The position numbers and the translations under genes were made by a program. The notes under the pieces were generated by a model that ran no database searches, had not been told where the DNA came from, and worked only from the letters and a program-made list of their open reading frames with translations. A stretch of 50,932 nt of DNA from AG41 sp965653495 (lineage in GTDB: Bacteria > Gemmatimonadota > Gemmatimonadetes > Gemmatimonadales > GWC2-71-9). Positions 8,861 through 16,723 of the stretch are shown here, one piece after another. The number at the start of each line of letters is the position of its first letter. The first letter of the stretch is position 1. The stretch lies in the NCBI GenBank assembly GCA_965653495.1, contig CBFHAJ010000003.1:1-50932 (forward strand), read 5' to 3'.

Positions 8861-9918
8861 GAGGGGGGAGGGGGGGGGGACGCGGTCGCGAGCTGCGGGT
8901 CGGCGTGATCGGCACCGGGGCGCTGGGGTTCCACCACGCGCGGCTGCTGCGCAGCGCGGCGGGTGTCGAGTTCGCGGGGATCTACGACAAGAATCCGGCG
9001 CGCGCGGCCGAGGTCGCGAAGCAGCTCGGCGTCACCGCGCACGAGAGCCTCGCCGCCTTGTCGGACTGCGTGGACGCCGTGACGGTGGCCGTTCCGACGC
9101 CCGCCCACGCTGAGGTGGGCTGTCAGGTGCTGGAGCGCGGCATCGCCGTGCTGATGGAAAAGCCGCTCGCCGACACGCTCGCTGGCGCCGACGAGCTGGT
9201 GCGGCGGGCCGCGGAGCGGGGCGTCGTGCTGCAGGTGGGTCACGTGGAGCGCTTCAACCGCGCCGTGCGGGCCGCCTGGCCGTACCTGCACGAGCCGCGC
9301 TTCCTGCAGATCGACCGCCTGGCGCCGTTCCAGCCGCGCGGCACCGACGTCGCCGTCATTCTCGACTTGATGATCCACGATCTGGATCTGGTGCTCGAGC
9401 TGGTCGGTGCGCCGGTGACCGACGTGCGGGCGACCGGCGTGGCGCTGCTCACGCCGCACGTGGACATCGCCAACGCGCGCCTCGAGTTCACCAATGGCGC
9501 CATCGCCAACGTCACGGCGAGCCGGGTGTCGCGCGAGCGCACCCGCAAGCTGCGCATCTTCCAGCCCACCGGATACTGCTCGCTCGACTTGGCGCAGGGG
9601 AGTGGTGATTTCTTCCGGCTGAAGCCGGGGTGGCAGGGACAGGGCGCGACCACCCTCGAGCAGATCGTGGAGCACGTGCGCCTCGAAGCGCCCGAGGCCG
9701 AGCCGCTGCGGCTCGAGCTCGAGAGCTTCATCCGCGCCGTGCGTGGCGAGGAGGAGGTCGTCGTGTCGGGAGCGGCGGGCGCGCAGGCGCTGGCGCTGGC
9801 GCTGCGCGTCGCCGCCGCCGTCAACGCGTCGCCACTCGCTGCGTTGACCTCCGCGCGCTCGCCCTCCCCTCACGACCCCTCCCCCCCGCCGGTCGCGCTC
9901 ACCGCCACGCGGCCGTGA
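8857..9918 (+). CDS. Gfo/Idh/MocA family NAD(P)-dependent sugar oxidoreductase, lipid A cluster (GnnA-like candidate)
   Basis: 353-residue dehydrogenase: Rossmann motif VGVIGTGALGFHHARLL (about 16-32), the family EKP motif in VLMEKPLADT, and VGHVERFNRAV. A C-terminal Gfo/Idh substrate domain follows. It lies between lpxA and lpxB with 4-base overlaps on both sides, so it is surely co-translated with them. In Acidithiobacillus the Gfo/Idh enzyme GnnA, encoded near lpxA, oxidises UDP-GlcNAc at C3 so that GnnB can aminate it. A GnnA-like role is my inference; no gnnB aminotransferase is in this window. The only plausible start (GTG 8857) is followed by a G-rich tract with ten G in a row (8870-8879). 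The last ~25 residues are proline/serine-rich and probably disordered. Confidence 0.82.
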   Translation: MRGGRGGGRGRELRVGVIGTGALGFHHARLLRSAAGVEFAGIYDKNPARAAEVAKQLGVTAHESLAALSDCVDAVTVAVPTPAHAEVGCQVLERGIAVLMEKPLADTLAGADELVRRAAERGVVLQVGHVERFNRAVRAAWPYLHEPRFLQIDRLAPFQPRGTDVAVILDLMIHDLDLVLELVGAPVTDVRATGVALLTPHVDIANARLEFTNGAIANVTASRVSRERTRKLRIFQPTGYCSLDLAQGSGDFFRLKPGWQGQGATTLEQIVEHVRLEAPEAEPLRLELESFIRAVRGEEEVVVSGAAGAQALALALRVAAAVNASPLAALTSARSPSPHDPSPPPVALTATRP

Positions 9919-11027
9919 GCCGCGCACCGCGGATCTACATTTCCGCGGGGGAGCCGTCGGGCGACGCGCACGCCGCGGCTGTCGTGAGCGCGCTCAAGCG
10001 GCGCGTCCCCACCGCGCTCGTCGAGGCGTTCGGCGGACCGGGCCTCGAGGCCGCGGGCGCTGTCGTGCTCGACCGCATGGAGCGCTTCTCCGTGGTCGGC
10101 TTCGTCGAGGCGTTGTGGAAGCTTCCCGCCCATTTCCGCCTGCTGAGGCGCGCCCGCGACGCCTTCCGAGCGGGGCGCTACGATCTGGTGATCCTGGTGG
10201 ACTACCCGGGCTACCACCTGCGCGCCGCCGCCGCCGCGCACGCGGCCGGGATCCCCGTGCTGTATTACATCGCGCCGCAGATGTGGGCGTGGGCGCCCGG
10301 TCGCGTGCGCCGCCTCTCGGCCGTGCGACGCCTGGCGGTGATCCTGCCGTTCGAAGAGACCTTCTTTCGCGACCACGGAGTCGCCGTGACATTCGTGGGC
10401 CACCCGTTGCGGGACCGGCCGCCGCCGCCCCGCCGCGAGGACGCGCGGCGCGCGCTCGGACTCGATCCCGCGCGACCGGTCCTGGGGCTGTTTCCCGGCA
10501 GCCGCGCCCAGGAGGTGCGTCGACTGTGGGACGCGTTTCGCGCCGCCGCGGATCGCATTGTCGCGGCACGCCCCGACGTTCAGGTTGTCGCCGCCGCCAC
10601 GCCGCGCGCCCACTATCCCGGCGCCGGCGCCATCCGGATCCACATGGGCGATCCCACCACGGTGTTCGCCGCCGCGGACGCCGGGCTGTGCAAGTCCGGC
10701 ACCACGACGCTGGAGGCCGCGCTCGCCGACGTTCCGATGGCGATCGCCTACCGGTTGAATCCCGTGTCGTTCGCGATCGCGATTCGCCTGCTGCGCGTTC
10801 CCCACGTGGGCCTGGTGAACCTGATCGCGGGACGGGAAGTGTGCCCGGAGTTCCTGCAGGGCGCGGTGACGCCCGCGGCGCTCGCGGACGTGATCCTGCC
10901 GCTGCTCGACCCGCCCAGCGCGGCGGCGCGGCGGCAGCGGGAAGGCCTGGCGCTGGTGCGGGAGCGGCTCGGGCCCCCGGGCGCCGCCGAGCGTGTCGCG
11001 GCCCTCGCGCTGGAGCTCGCCGGGTGA
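9915..11027 (+). CDS. lpxB: Lipid-A-disaccharide synthase LpxB
   Basis: Glycosyltransferase family 19 enzyme that joins UDP-2,3-diacylglucosamine and lipid X to give the disaccharide. The GTG start at 9915 overlaps the preceding stop. The 370-residue product starts with the diagnostic ISAGEPSGDAHAA and carries VDYPGYHLR, YYIAPQMWAWAPGR, LFPGSRAQEV and GLCKSGTTTLEAAL, all in the usual order. Length is normal (E. coli LpxB is ~380). Its substrate requires a UDP-diacylglucosamine pyrophosphatase (LpxH, LpxI or LpxG), which is not encoded in this window. Confidence 0.96.
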   Translation: MSRAPRIYISAGEPSGDAHAAAVVSALKRRVPTALVEAFGGPGLEAAGAVVLDRMERFSVVGFVEALWKLPAHFRLLRRARDAFRAGRYDLVILVDYPGYHLRAAAAAHAAGIPVLYYIAPQMWAWAPGRVRRLSAVRRLAVILPFEETFFRDHGVAVTFVGHPLRDRPPPPRREDARRALGLDPARPVLGLFPGSRAQEVRRLWDAFRAAADRIVAARPDVQVVAAATPRAHYPGAGAIRIHMGDPTTVFAAADAGLCKSGTTTLEAALADVPMAIAYRLNPVSFAIAIRLLRVPHVGLVNLIAGREVCPEFLQGAVTPAALADVILPLLDPPSAAARRQREGLALVRERLGPPGAAERVAALALELAG

Positions 11028-11650
11028 CGGGTCTTCTGGCCGCGCTGATCCGCCTGCTCGCGGCGACGTGGCGCTATCGGGTGCGGGGCTGGGAGCACGT
11101 GGCGGCGGCGCGCGCCAGCGGTCGCCCGGTGATCTACGTGCTCTGGCACAGCCGCATCCTGCCGCTCCTCTACCATCGGCGCGACGAGGGGATGGCGCTG
11201 CTCATCAGTCGCCACCGTGACGGCGGCCATCTCGCCGAGCTGTCCGAGCGCTGGGGCTATCGCGTCGTGCGCGGATCGTCGCAGCGGGGCGGCGAGGTGG
11301 GTCTGCTGGGCCTGGTCCGGCACCTCCGTCAGGGCGGCGAAGTCGCCCTCACCCCCGACGGGCCGCGCGGCCCCGCGGAGCGGATGAAGCCGGGCGCCCT
11401 CGCGGCGGCCCAGCATGCCAACGCGCTCGTGATCGCGGCGGGCGCGCGGGCCTCCTCCGCGTGGTGGATCCGGTCGTGGGACCGGTTTTGCCTTCCGAAG
11501 CCGTTCGCTGCCGTCCACATCGCGTACGCCCCGCCGTTCGGGGTCGATCAGGGGAAGCTCGCGTTGCGCGAGGCGATGACGCGGGCCGAGCATGACCTGG
11601 CTGAAGTCACGTACGGCGCCCCAGAGGGCGAAGGAATGCGGGCGCAGTGA
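11024..11650 (+). CDS. DUF374 lysophospholipid-acyltransferase-like protein (possible late lipid A acyltransferase)
   Basis: 208 residues beginning at GTG 11024, which overlaps the lpxB stop by four bases. It shows the DUF374 pattern: IYVLWHSRILPLLY near 40, then LISRHRDGGHLAEL, VRGSSQRGG, and TPDGPRGPAERMKPGALAAA. DUF374 proteins belong to the PlsC/LpxL-like acyltransferase superfamily, and members such as LpxJ of epsilonproteobacteria add secondary acyl chains to lipid A. The position between lpxB and lpxK supports a lipid A acyltransferase role, but that is inference from family and context. There is one N-terminal hydrophobic stretch (LLAALIRLLAATW), suggesting inner-membrane attachment. 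Confidence 0.85.
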   Translation: MTGLLAALIRLLAATWRYRVRGWEHVAAARASGRPVIYVLWHSRILPLLYHRRDEGMALLISRHRDGGHLAELSERWGYRVVRGSSQRGGEVGLLGLVRHLRQGGEVALTPDGPRGPAERMKPGALAAAQHANALVIAAGARASSAWWIRSWDRFCLPKPFAAVHIAYAPPFGVDQGKLALREAMTRAEHDLAEVTYGAPEGEGMRAQ

Positions 11651-12684
11651 CGGCCGCCCGCGTCGTACGGTGGCTATGGGGCGAGTCGCCGGGCGCGCGC
11701 CTGGCGCGACTGCCGCTGCTGCCGCTCGCCGGGGCGTACTGGGCCGCGATGCGGGTGCGCGCGGCGCGCTCCGCGGCCGCCGGCGTGGCACGTCTCCCCC
11801 TGCCGACGATCGCGGTCGGAAACCTCTCGGTCGGCGGCACCGGAAAAACGCCTCTCGCCGCGTGGATCGCGACGCATTACGCGGCCCGGGGATTGAAGCC
11901 GGGGATCCTGCTCCGGGGCTACGGCGGCGACGAGCCGCTCGTGCACCGCCGGCTCGTGCCGGAGGCGGTGGTGGTGGCGAACGCCGATCGCACCGCAGGG
12001 GCGACCGCGGCGCGCGCGGCCGGCGCGCGCGTGCTGGTGCTGGACGACGCCTATCAGCTACTCGGCGTCGCGCGGGACTTGAACGTCGCGGTTCTCTCGG
12101 CCGAGAGCGCTGCCGACTCACCGTGGCCGCTGCCGGCGGGACCGTGGCGCGAGGGCTGGGATGCCCTGGCGCGGGCCGACCTGATCGTCGTGACCCGGAA
12201 GCGGGCGGCAGCAACGGCGGCCGCCCGGCTCGCCGACCGGCTGGCGCAGCAGTGCACCCCGGTCCCTGTGGCGATCGCGTGGCTCGCGCTCGAGCAGCTC
12301 GCGGGCATGCAGTCTGGAACACGGCGGGACGTGAGCGTCCTCGCCGGGCGCGACGTGGTCGCGGCGGCGGGGATCGCGGACCCCGACAGCTTCGCCGCGC
12401 AGCTCGCGGCCGCTGGTGCGCGGGTGCAACTCTTGGCGTATCAAGACCATCACCAGTACCGCGCGGCCGACGTGGCGCGCCTCGTGCGGGCCGCCGCGGC
12501 GGGCGGTTATGTTGTAATCACTGAAAAGGATGCCGTGAAGCTCCGCGGGCGGTGGCCGGCGGCTCCGGAGGGGGCCGCTATCCCGGAGCCGTGGGTGGCG
12601 GGGCTCGGCGTCCGCTGGGAGCGGAACGGCACGGTGGTCGAGCAGGCGTTGGACGCCGCGCTCACGCCGGCCGGTCGCCCCTGA
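11647..12684 (+). CDS. lpxK: Tetraacyldisaccharide 4'-kinase LpxK
   Basis: Phosphorylates the 4' position of the lipid A disaccharide at the inner membrane. The 345-residue protein has an N-terminal membrane-associated helix (LARLPLLPLAGAYWAAM), the P-loop VGGTGKTP (about 60-68), the GYGGDEP motif, and a late DHHQY motif. The usual DDGFQH motif reads DDAYQL here, so the conserved Gly and His are replaced while both Asp are kept. Start GTG 11647 overlaps the DUF374 stop. This ends the lpx block; no Kdo transferase follows. Confidence 0.92.
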   Translation: MTAARVVRWLWGESPGARLARLPLLPLAGAYWAAMRVRAARSAAAGVARLPLPTIAVGNLSVGGTGKTPLAAWIATHYAARGLKPGILLRGYGGDEPLVHRRLVPEAVVVANADRTAGATAARAAGARVLVLDDAYQLLGVARDLNVAVLSAESAADSPWPLPAGPWREGWDALARADLIVVTRKRAAATAAARLADRLAQQCTPVPVAIAWLALEQLAGMQSGTRRDVSVLAGRDVVAAAGIADPDSFAAQLAAAGARVQLLAYQDHHQYRAADVARLVRAAAAGGYVVITEKDAVKLRGRWPAAPEGAAIPEPWVAGLGVRWERNGTVVEQALDAALTPAGRP

Positions 12685-12801
12685 GGCCCGTTTCAACGTG
12701 CGAGTGCCATGAGCGAACCTGCGATCTAGCCGCCGACGACACCGGCGATCATCCGGCCCGACAAGGACACGTTCCTCCACGAGGACAACGCGTTCGAGGC
12801 C

Positions 12802-14022
12802 ATGATGGAGCGATTCGACCATGCGGCGCAGCTCTTGAATCTCGATCCCGGCCTCTACAAAGTCCTCCGCAATCCCGAAAAACAGATCATCGTCTCCGTT
12901 CCCGTGCTGCGCGATAGCGGCGATGTCGAGGTGTACACCGGCTATCGGGTGCTCTACAACACGTCGCGCGGGCCGGCCAAGGGCGGCATCCGCTTCGATC
13001 TGAACGTGACGCTGGAGGAAGTGAAGGCGCTGGCGGCGTGGATGACGTGGAAGTGCGCCCTCGTCAACATCCCGTTCGGCGGTTCCAAAGGCGGCGTCGT
13101 GTGCGATCCGGCGAGCATGTCCATGGGCGAGCTGGAGCGCGTCACGCGCCGCTACACGGCGAGCATCATCGAAACGCTGGGCCCCGATTCCGACGTCCCC
13201 GCCCCGGACGTGAACACCAACGAGCGGGTGATGGCGTGGATCATGGACACCTACTCGATGCATCACCGCCATACGGTGACATCGGTGGTGACGGGGAAGC
13301 CGGTAGAGATGGGCGGCTCGCTGGGACGGCGCGAGGCGACGGGGCGCGGCTGCATGATCGTCACCCGCGAGGCGCTCGGCAAGTTCGGCATGACGCTCAA
13401 GGGCGCGCGGGTGGCGGTGCAAGGGTTCGGGAACGTGGGCTCGGTCGCCGCCGACCTCATGGTCAAGGAGGGCGCGCTGCTCGTCGGCGTGTCCGACAAG
13501 TCGGCCGCCCTGCACGACCCCAAGGGCCTGAACGTGGCCGATCTGCTCAGCTGGGTGCGCGAGCACCGCTCGCTCGCGGGTTCTCCGAAGGCGACCGCGT
13601 TCGGCAAGGACCAGCTGCTGGTGCTCGACTGCGACGTGCTGGTGCCGGCGGCCACGGAGAACGTGATCACTCGCAAGAACGCGCCGCAGATCAAGGCGAA
13701 GATCATCTGCGAGGGCGCGAACGGCCCCACCACCGCCGCCGCCGACGAGATTCTCGAGAAGAAGGGCATCTTCGTCATTCCGGACATCCTCGCGAACGCG
13801 GGTGGGGTGACGGTGAGCTACTTCGAGTGGGTCCAGGACCGAGGCGGCTATTTCTGGGACGAAGACACGGTGAACCGGCGGCTCGAGTCGATTATGACCC
13901 GCTCGTTTCACGAGGTGATGGCGCTGGTGGAGAAGCACAAGGTCAGCACACGGATCGCCTGCTACATGCTCGCGGTGGGCCGGGTGGCGGCGATGCACCG
14001 GCTGCGTGGGATGTATGCCTGA
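12802..14022 (+). CDS. gdhA: Glu/Leu/Phe/Val dehydrogenase (glutamate dehydrogenase)
   Basis: Interconverts glutamate and 2-oxoglutarate plus ammonia. The 406-residue product has the N-terminal substrate domain (GPAKGGIRFD, then NIPFGGSKGGVVCDP with the catalytic lysine region, and VPAPDVNTNE). A Rossmann domain with VQGFGNVGSVAA and the late ANAGGVTVSYFEWVQ motif follow. Oddity: coding-like sequence continues upstream in frame to an ATG at 12709, but a TAG at 12727-12729 interrupts it after six codons. The family's usual N-terminal (N)PFE-like segment is thus encoded upstream of the first usable ATG. The true start may be 12802 or 12805; a GAGG sits just before them. Intact from there on. 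Confidence 0.9.
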   Translation: MMERFDHAAQLLNLDPGLYKVLRNPEKQIIVSVPVLRDSGDVEVYTGYRVLYNTSRGPAKGGIRFDLNVTLEEVKALAAWMTWKCALVNIPFGGSKGGVVCDPASMSMGELERVTRRYTASIIETLGPDSDVPAPDVNTNERVMAWIMDTYSMHHRHTVTSVVTGKPVEMGGSLGRREATGRGCMIVTREALGKFGMTLKGARVAVQGFGNVGSVAADLMVKEGALLVGVSDKSAALHDPKGLNVADLLSWVREHRSLAGSPKATAFGKDQLLVLDCDVLVPAATENVITRKNAPQIKAKIICEGANGPTTAAADEILEKKGIFVIPDILANAGGVTVSYFEWVQDRGGYFWDEDTVNRRLESIMTRSFHEVMALVEKHKVSTRIACYMLAVGRVAAMHRLRGMYA

Positions 14023-14447
14023 TGCGGTATCGCGTGGTCGCGGTGGGTCGCATCCGCGACGCGGGGCTGAGGGCGGCATGTGACGATTACCTCGACCGGC
14101 TGAAGCGATACACCCGGATCGAGGAGCGGGAGGCCAGGGACGAGGCGCGCATCCTCGACGTCGTGCCGGAGGAGTCGCGCCTCGTCGTGTTGTCGGAGCG
14201 GGGCGAGGAATGGACATCCGCTCAGCTCGCGGAATGGACCGCCCGGTGGGAGATGGACGGTCGCGACGTGGCGTTCGCGATCGGCGCCGCGGACGGGCTG
14301 CCGGAGCCGGTGACACAGCGGGCGGAGCGCGCGTGGAGCCTGTCCCGGCTCACCTTTCCGCACGAGCTGGCCCGGCTGCTCGTGTACGAGCAGCTGTACC
14401 GGGCGTACACCATCCGCCGCGGGGAGCCGTACCATCGCGGCCGCTGA
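14022..14447 (+). CDS. rlmH: 23S rRNA (pseudouridine1915-N3)-methyltransferase RlmH
   Basis: SPOUT-class methyltransferase acting on helix 69 of 23S rRNA in assembled ribosomes. The 141-residue product begins RYRVVAVGRIRDAGL and has the family signature FAIGAADGLPEPV (the SAM-binding knot, usually IGGxxGLP). The C-terminal block ends LLVYEQLYRAYTIRRGEPYH, typical of RlmH. The ATG overlaps the glutamate dehydrogenase stop by one base (TGATG). Slightly shorter than the E. coli protein (155) but complete. Confidence 0.95.
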   Translation: MRYRVVAVGRIRDAGLRAACDDYLDRLKRYTRIEEREARDEARILDVVPEESRLVVLSERGEEWTSAQLAEWTARWEMDGRDVAFAIGAADGLPEPVTQRAERAWSLSRLTFPHELARLLVYEQLYRAYTIRRGEPYHRGR

Positions 14448-14499
14448 GCTGACGCGGGCGGACCGGGCGGCGCTGCTCGCCCTGGCGCGCGCCACTCTG

Positions 14500-15006
14500 A
14501 TGGCGCACCTGGCCGGGCGTCCCCTGCCAGCCGCTGCGGTCGGCCCGGGAGCGTCGCTCCGGCGCGGCGCCTTCGTCACGCTCACGGAGCGTCACGGGGG
14601 AGCACTGCGCGGCTGCGTCGGGCACATCGCGGCGGACCGCGAACTGGGCGCTGTGGTGCGAGAAATGGCGATCGCCGCGGCGCGGGATGATCCACGGTTC
14701 GTGCCGGTCGACGCCGGTGAGCTGGCGGGGCTGGTCGTAGAGATCTCCGTGCTGTCGGAACCGGCGCGCAGCGTCGCGCCCGTCGACCCGGCGCGGATCG
14801 TGGTGGGGCGCGATGGCGTGCTGGTGCGGCGCGGCAGCGACGCGGGCTTGCTTCTGCCCCAGGTAGCCAGCGAGCATCACTGGGATGCCGAGACGCTGCT
14901 CGCGGCTGCGTGTCGCAAGGCAGACCTGCCGCCCGGGGCATGGCGGGAACCGGGTACCGAGGTTTTCACGTTTCAAGCGGACGTGTTCGGAGAGAGCGAC
15001 GAGTGA
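14500..15006 (+). CDS. amrA: AMMECR1 domain protein (AmmeMemoRadiSam system protein A)
   Basis: AMMECR1 family protein of unknown biochemical role; in many genomes it accompanies a MEMO-like protein and a radical SAM protein, neither of which is adjacent here. The signature LRGCVGHI (about 38-45) and AAARDDPRFVPV are clear. Residues homologous to the family N terminus (LTRADRAALLALARATL) are encoded upstream of the ATG at 14500, in the same frame. That upstream part has no ATG, GTG or TTG; only a CTG at 14449 is available just after the rlmH stop. The real protein probably starts there and is ~17 residues longer. The stop overlaps bshC by four bases. Confidence 0.82.
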   Translation: MAHLAGRPLPAAAVGPGASLRRGAFVTLTERHGGALRGCVGHIAADRELGAVVREMAIAAARDDPRFVPVDAGELAGLVVEISVLSEPARSVAPVDPARIVVGRDGVLVRRGSDAGLLLPQVASEHHWDAETLLAAACRKADLPPGAWREPGTEVFTFQADVFGESDE

Positions 15007-16430
15007 TACCCCGGATCGTCCCGACACCCATTGCACCACTGGCGCTCCCTGCGCCGGGTCTCAAGCCGCGCCGGGTGGACCCTGACGTGATCGCGGCCAC
15101 CTTCCCTGGGCCAGGGCGCGACCGGCTGGCCGCGGGTGAGGTGCTGGTCGTCACCACCGGCCAGCAGCCCGGCCTGTTCACGGGCCCACTGTACACCATC
15201 TACAAGGCGCTGTCGGCAATCGCCCTGGCGCGCCGCCTCGAGCGCGATCGCGGCACACCGGTCGTGCCGGTATTCTGGGTGGCGGGCGACGATCACGACT
15301 TCGCGGAAGCCAACCATACCTGGTTTCTCGACACGAATGGTGAGCTCGTGCAAGTCGTGCTGCGCGAGCGGCCACCCGAGGCACCGCTGCGGTCCCTGTC
15401 GCGGGAGCCGTGCGGCCCCGAGATCGTGGGCGCGCTCGCGCGCCTCCGGGACGGCACGGCCGAGACCGAGTTCAAGACGGGAGTGCTGGAGTGGCTTGGA
15501 CGCTGGTACCGGCCGGAGGTGACGTTGGCGGATGCCTTCGCGGCGGCGCTGGATGCGCTGCTGGGACCACGCGGTCTGGTGGTGCTGCGCATCCACGATC
15601 CGCACGCGAAGCGCGCGGCGGCTCCGTGGGTCATGAAGGGTCTCGAGGTGACGCTCCCCGACGGCTACACGCCGGTGCTGCTCGAGGCGAATCAGGGGCG
15701 CGACCGGTTGCAGCGTGACGGCACCGGTTTCGTCACCCGCCGCAGCGGCGAGCGCTTCGAGCGCGCCGAGCTGGCGCGGATTGCGCGCGAGGCCCCGGAG
15801 CGACTCTCGCCCAACGTGCTGCTGCGCCCCGCCGTCGAGGCGGCTCTGCTGCCGACGGTCGTCTACGCGGGGGGGCCGGCCGAGCTCAAGTACCTCCCGG
15901 ACACGGCGCCCCTGTGCGAGACGCTGGGCGTGATCCGGCAGGCGGCCGTGCCGCGCTGGTCGGGCGTGCTGGTCGAGCAGCGCGTCGAGAAGCTCATGGA
16001 GCGCCACAGCCTGGACCTGACGGCGTTCGACGGCAAGCCGGGCGAGCTGGAGGCGCGGTTGGTCCGCACCGAGCTGCCTGCCGAGACGGTCGCGACGCTG
16101 GCGGAGCTGCGCCGCGACGTCGAAACGCTGTACGGCCGGCTGCGCGATTCCGCCACGCGCATCGATCCGACCCTGGAGCGGACCGTCGACTCGGCGCGCA
16201 ACGCCGCGCTCGCCGGTACGCAAACGATCGAGAAGAAGCTGGTAGCGAGCCTCAAGCGGCTCGAGGGCGACACGCTGGTGAGGCAGATCACGCGCGCGCG
16301 GGCAGCGGTGTACCCGCAGGGCGAGCCGCAGGAGCGCGTGTTCACGCTCGCGTCGTTTCTGATCCGCTATGGCGGCGAACTGGTGGACGCGCTCGAGCGA
16401 GAGGTGGCGCGCTGGGCGGGCCTCACCTAG
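15003..16430 (+). CDS. bshC: Bacillithiol biosynthesis cysteine-adding enzyme BshC
   Basis: Adds cysteine to glucosaminyl-malate, the last step in making the low-molecular-weight thiol bacillithiol. GTG 15003 overlaps the AMMECR1 stop and gives 475 residues. Diagnostic blocks are VVTTGQQPGLFTGPLYTIYK (about 50-70), VFWVAGDDHDFAEAN and YAGGPAELKYL. A helical coiled-coil region lies near 345-430, as in the B. subtilis enzyme. Length is somewhat shorter than the ~540 residues of B. subtilis. BshA and BshB are not recognisable in this window. Bacillithiol is best known from Firmicutes, but bsh genes also occur in Deinococcus, Bacteroidetes and related phyla. Confidence 0.94.
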   Translation: MIPRIVPTPIAPLALPAPGLKPRRVDPDVIAATFPGPGRDRLAAGEVLVVTTGQQPGLFTGPLYTIYKALSAIALARRLERDRGTPVVPVFWVAGDDHDFAEANHTWFLDTNGELVQVVLRERPPEAPLRSLSREPCGPEIVGALARLRDGTAETEFKTGVLEWLGRWYRPEVTLADAFAAALDALLGPRGLVVLRIHDPHAKRAAAPWVMKGLEVTLPDGYTPVLLEANQGRDRLQRDGTGFVTRRSGERFERAELARIAREAPERLSPNVLLRPAVEAALLPTVVYAGGPAELKYLPDTAPLCETLGVIRQAAVPRWSGVLVEQRVEKLMERHSLDLTAFDGKPGELEARLVRTELPAETVATLAELRRDVETLYGRLRDSATRIDPTLERTVDSARNAALAGTQTIEKKLVASLKRLEGDTLVRQITRARAAVYPQGEPQERVFTLASFLIRYGGELVDALEREVARWAGLT

Positions 16431-16439
16431 AATGCTCTC

Positions 16440-16721
16440 ATGTGGATTCTCGTGCTCGTGCTGCTCGTCGCCCTGATGATTCCCATCACCGCGATCCTGC
16501 TGGATTCGCCGCTGGGCCGTTCCATGGCGCGGCGGCTCGAGGGGCAGGGAGACGGGAGCGGCGAGGGCAAGGGAGGCGGCGCGCGCCAGCTGGAGCGCCG
16601 GATGGAAGCACTGGAAACCGATCTGGAGGAGCTGAACCGCTCGGTCGCCGGCATCCGTGAGGAGCTGCAATTCGTCCAGCGTCTGCTCGAAGATCCCACC
16701 AGGAAGAAACGCCCGTCCTGA
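16440..16721 (+). CDS. Small single-pass membrane protein with coiled coil, unknown function
   Basis: 93 residues: one N-terminal membrane segment (VLVLLVALMIPITAILL, about 4-21), a glycine-rich linker (34-47), then a heptad-like coiled coil (LERRMEALETDLEELNRSV, about 50-70) and a basic tail. The layout resembles PspB-type small membrane proteins, but I see no sequence signature for that and do not assign it. The ATG lies ten bases after bshC and the stop is two bases before murJ, so it is probably in the same transcript. The reading frame looks genuine: a sensible hydrophobic/charged partition and tight packing between neighbours. Confidence 0.7.
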   Translation: MWILVLVLLVALMIPITAILLDSPLGRSMARRLEGQGDGSGEGKGGGARQLERRMEALETDLEELNRSVAGIREELQFVQRLLEDPTRKKRPS

Positions 16722-16723
16722 CG

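Noticed and set aside
12118..14316. 732-codon open frame on the minus strand
   Set aside because: It lies opposite lpxK, glutamate dehydrogenase and rlmH, whose plus-strand proteins have clear motifs. Its translation is Arg/Pro/His-rich without any domain, the usual antisense shadow in high-GC coding DNA.
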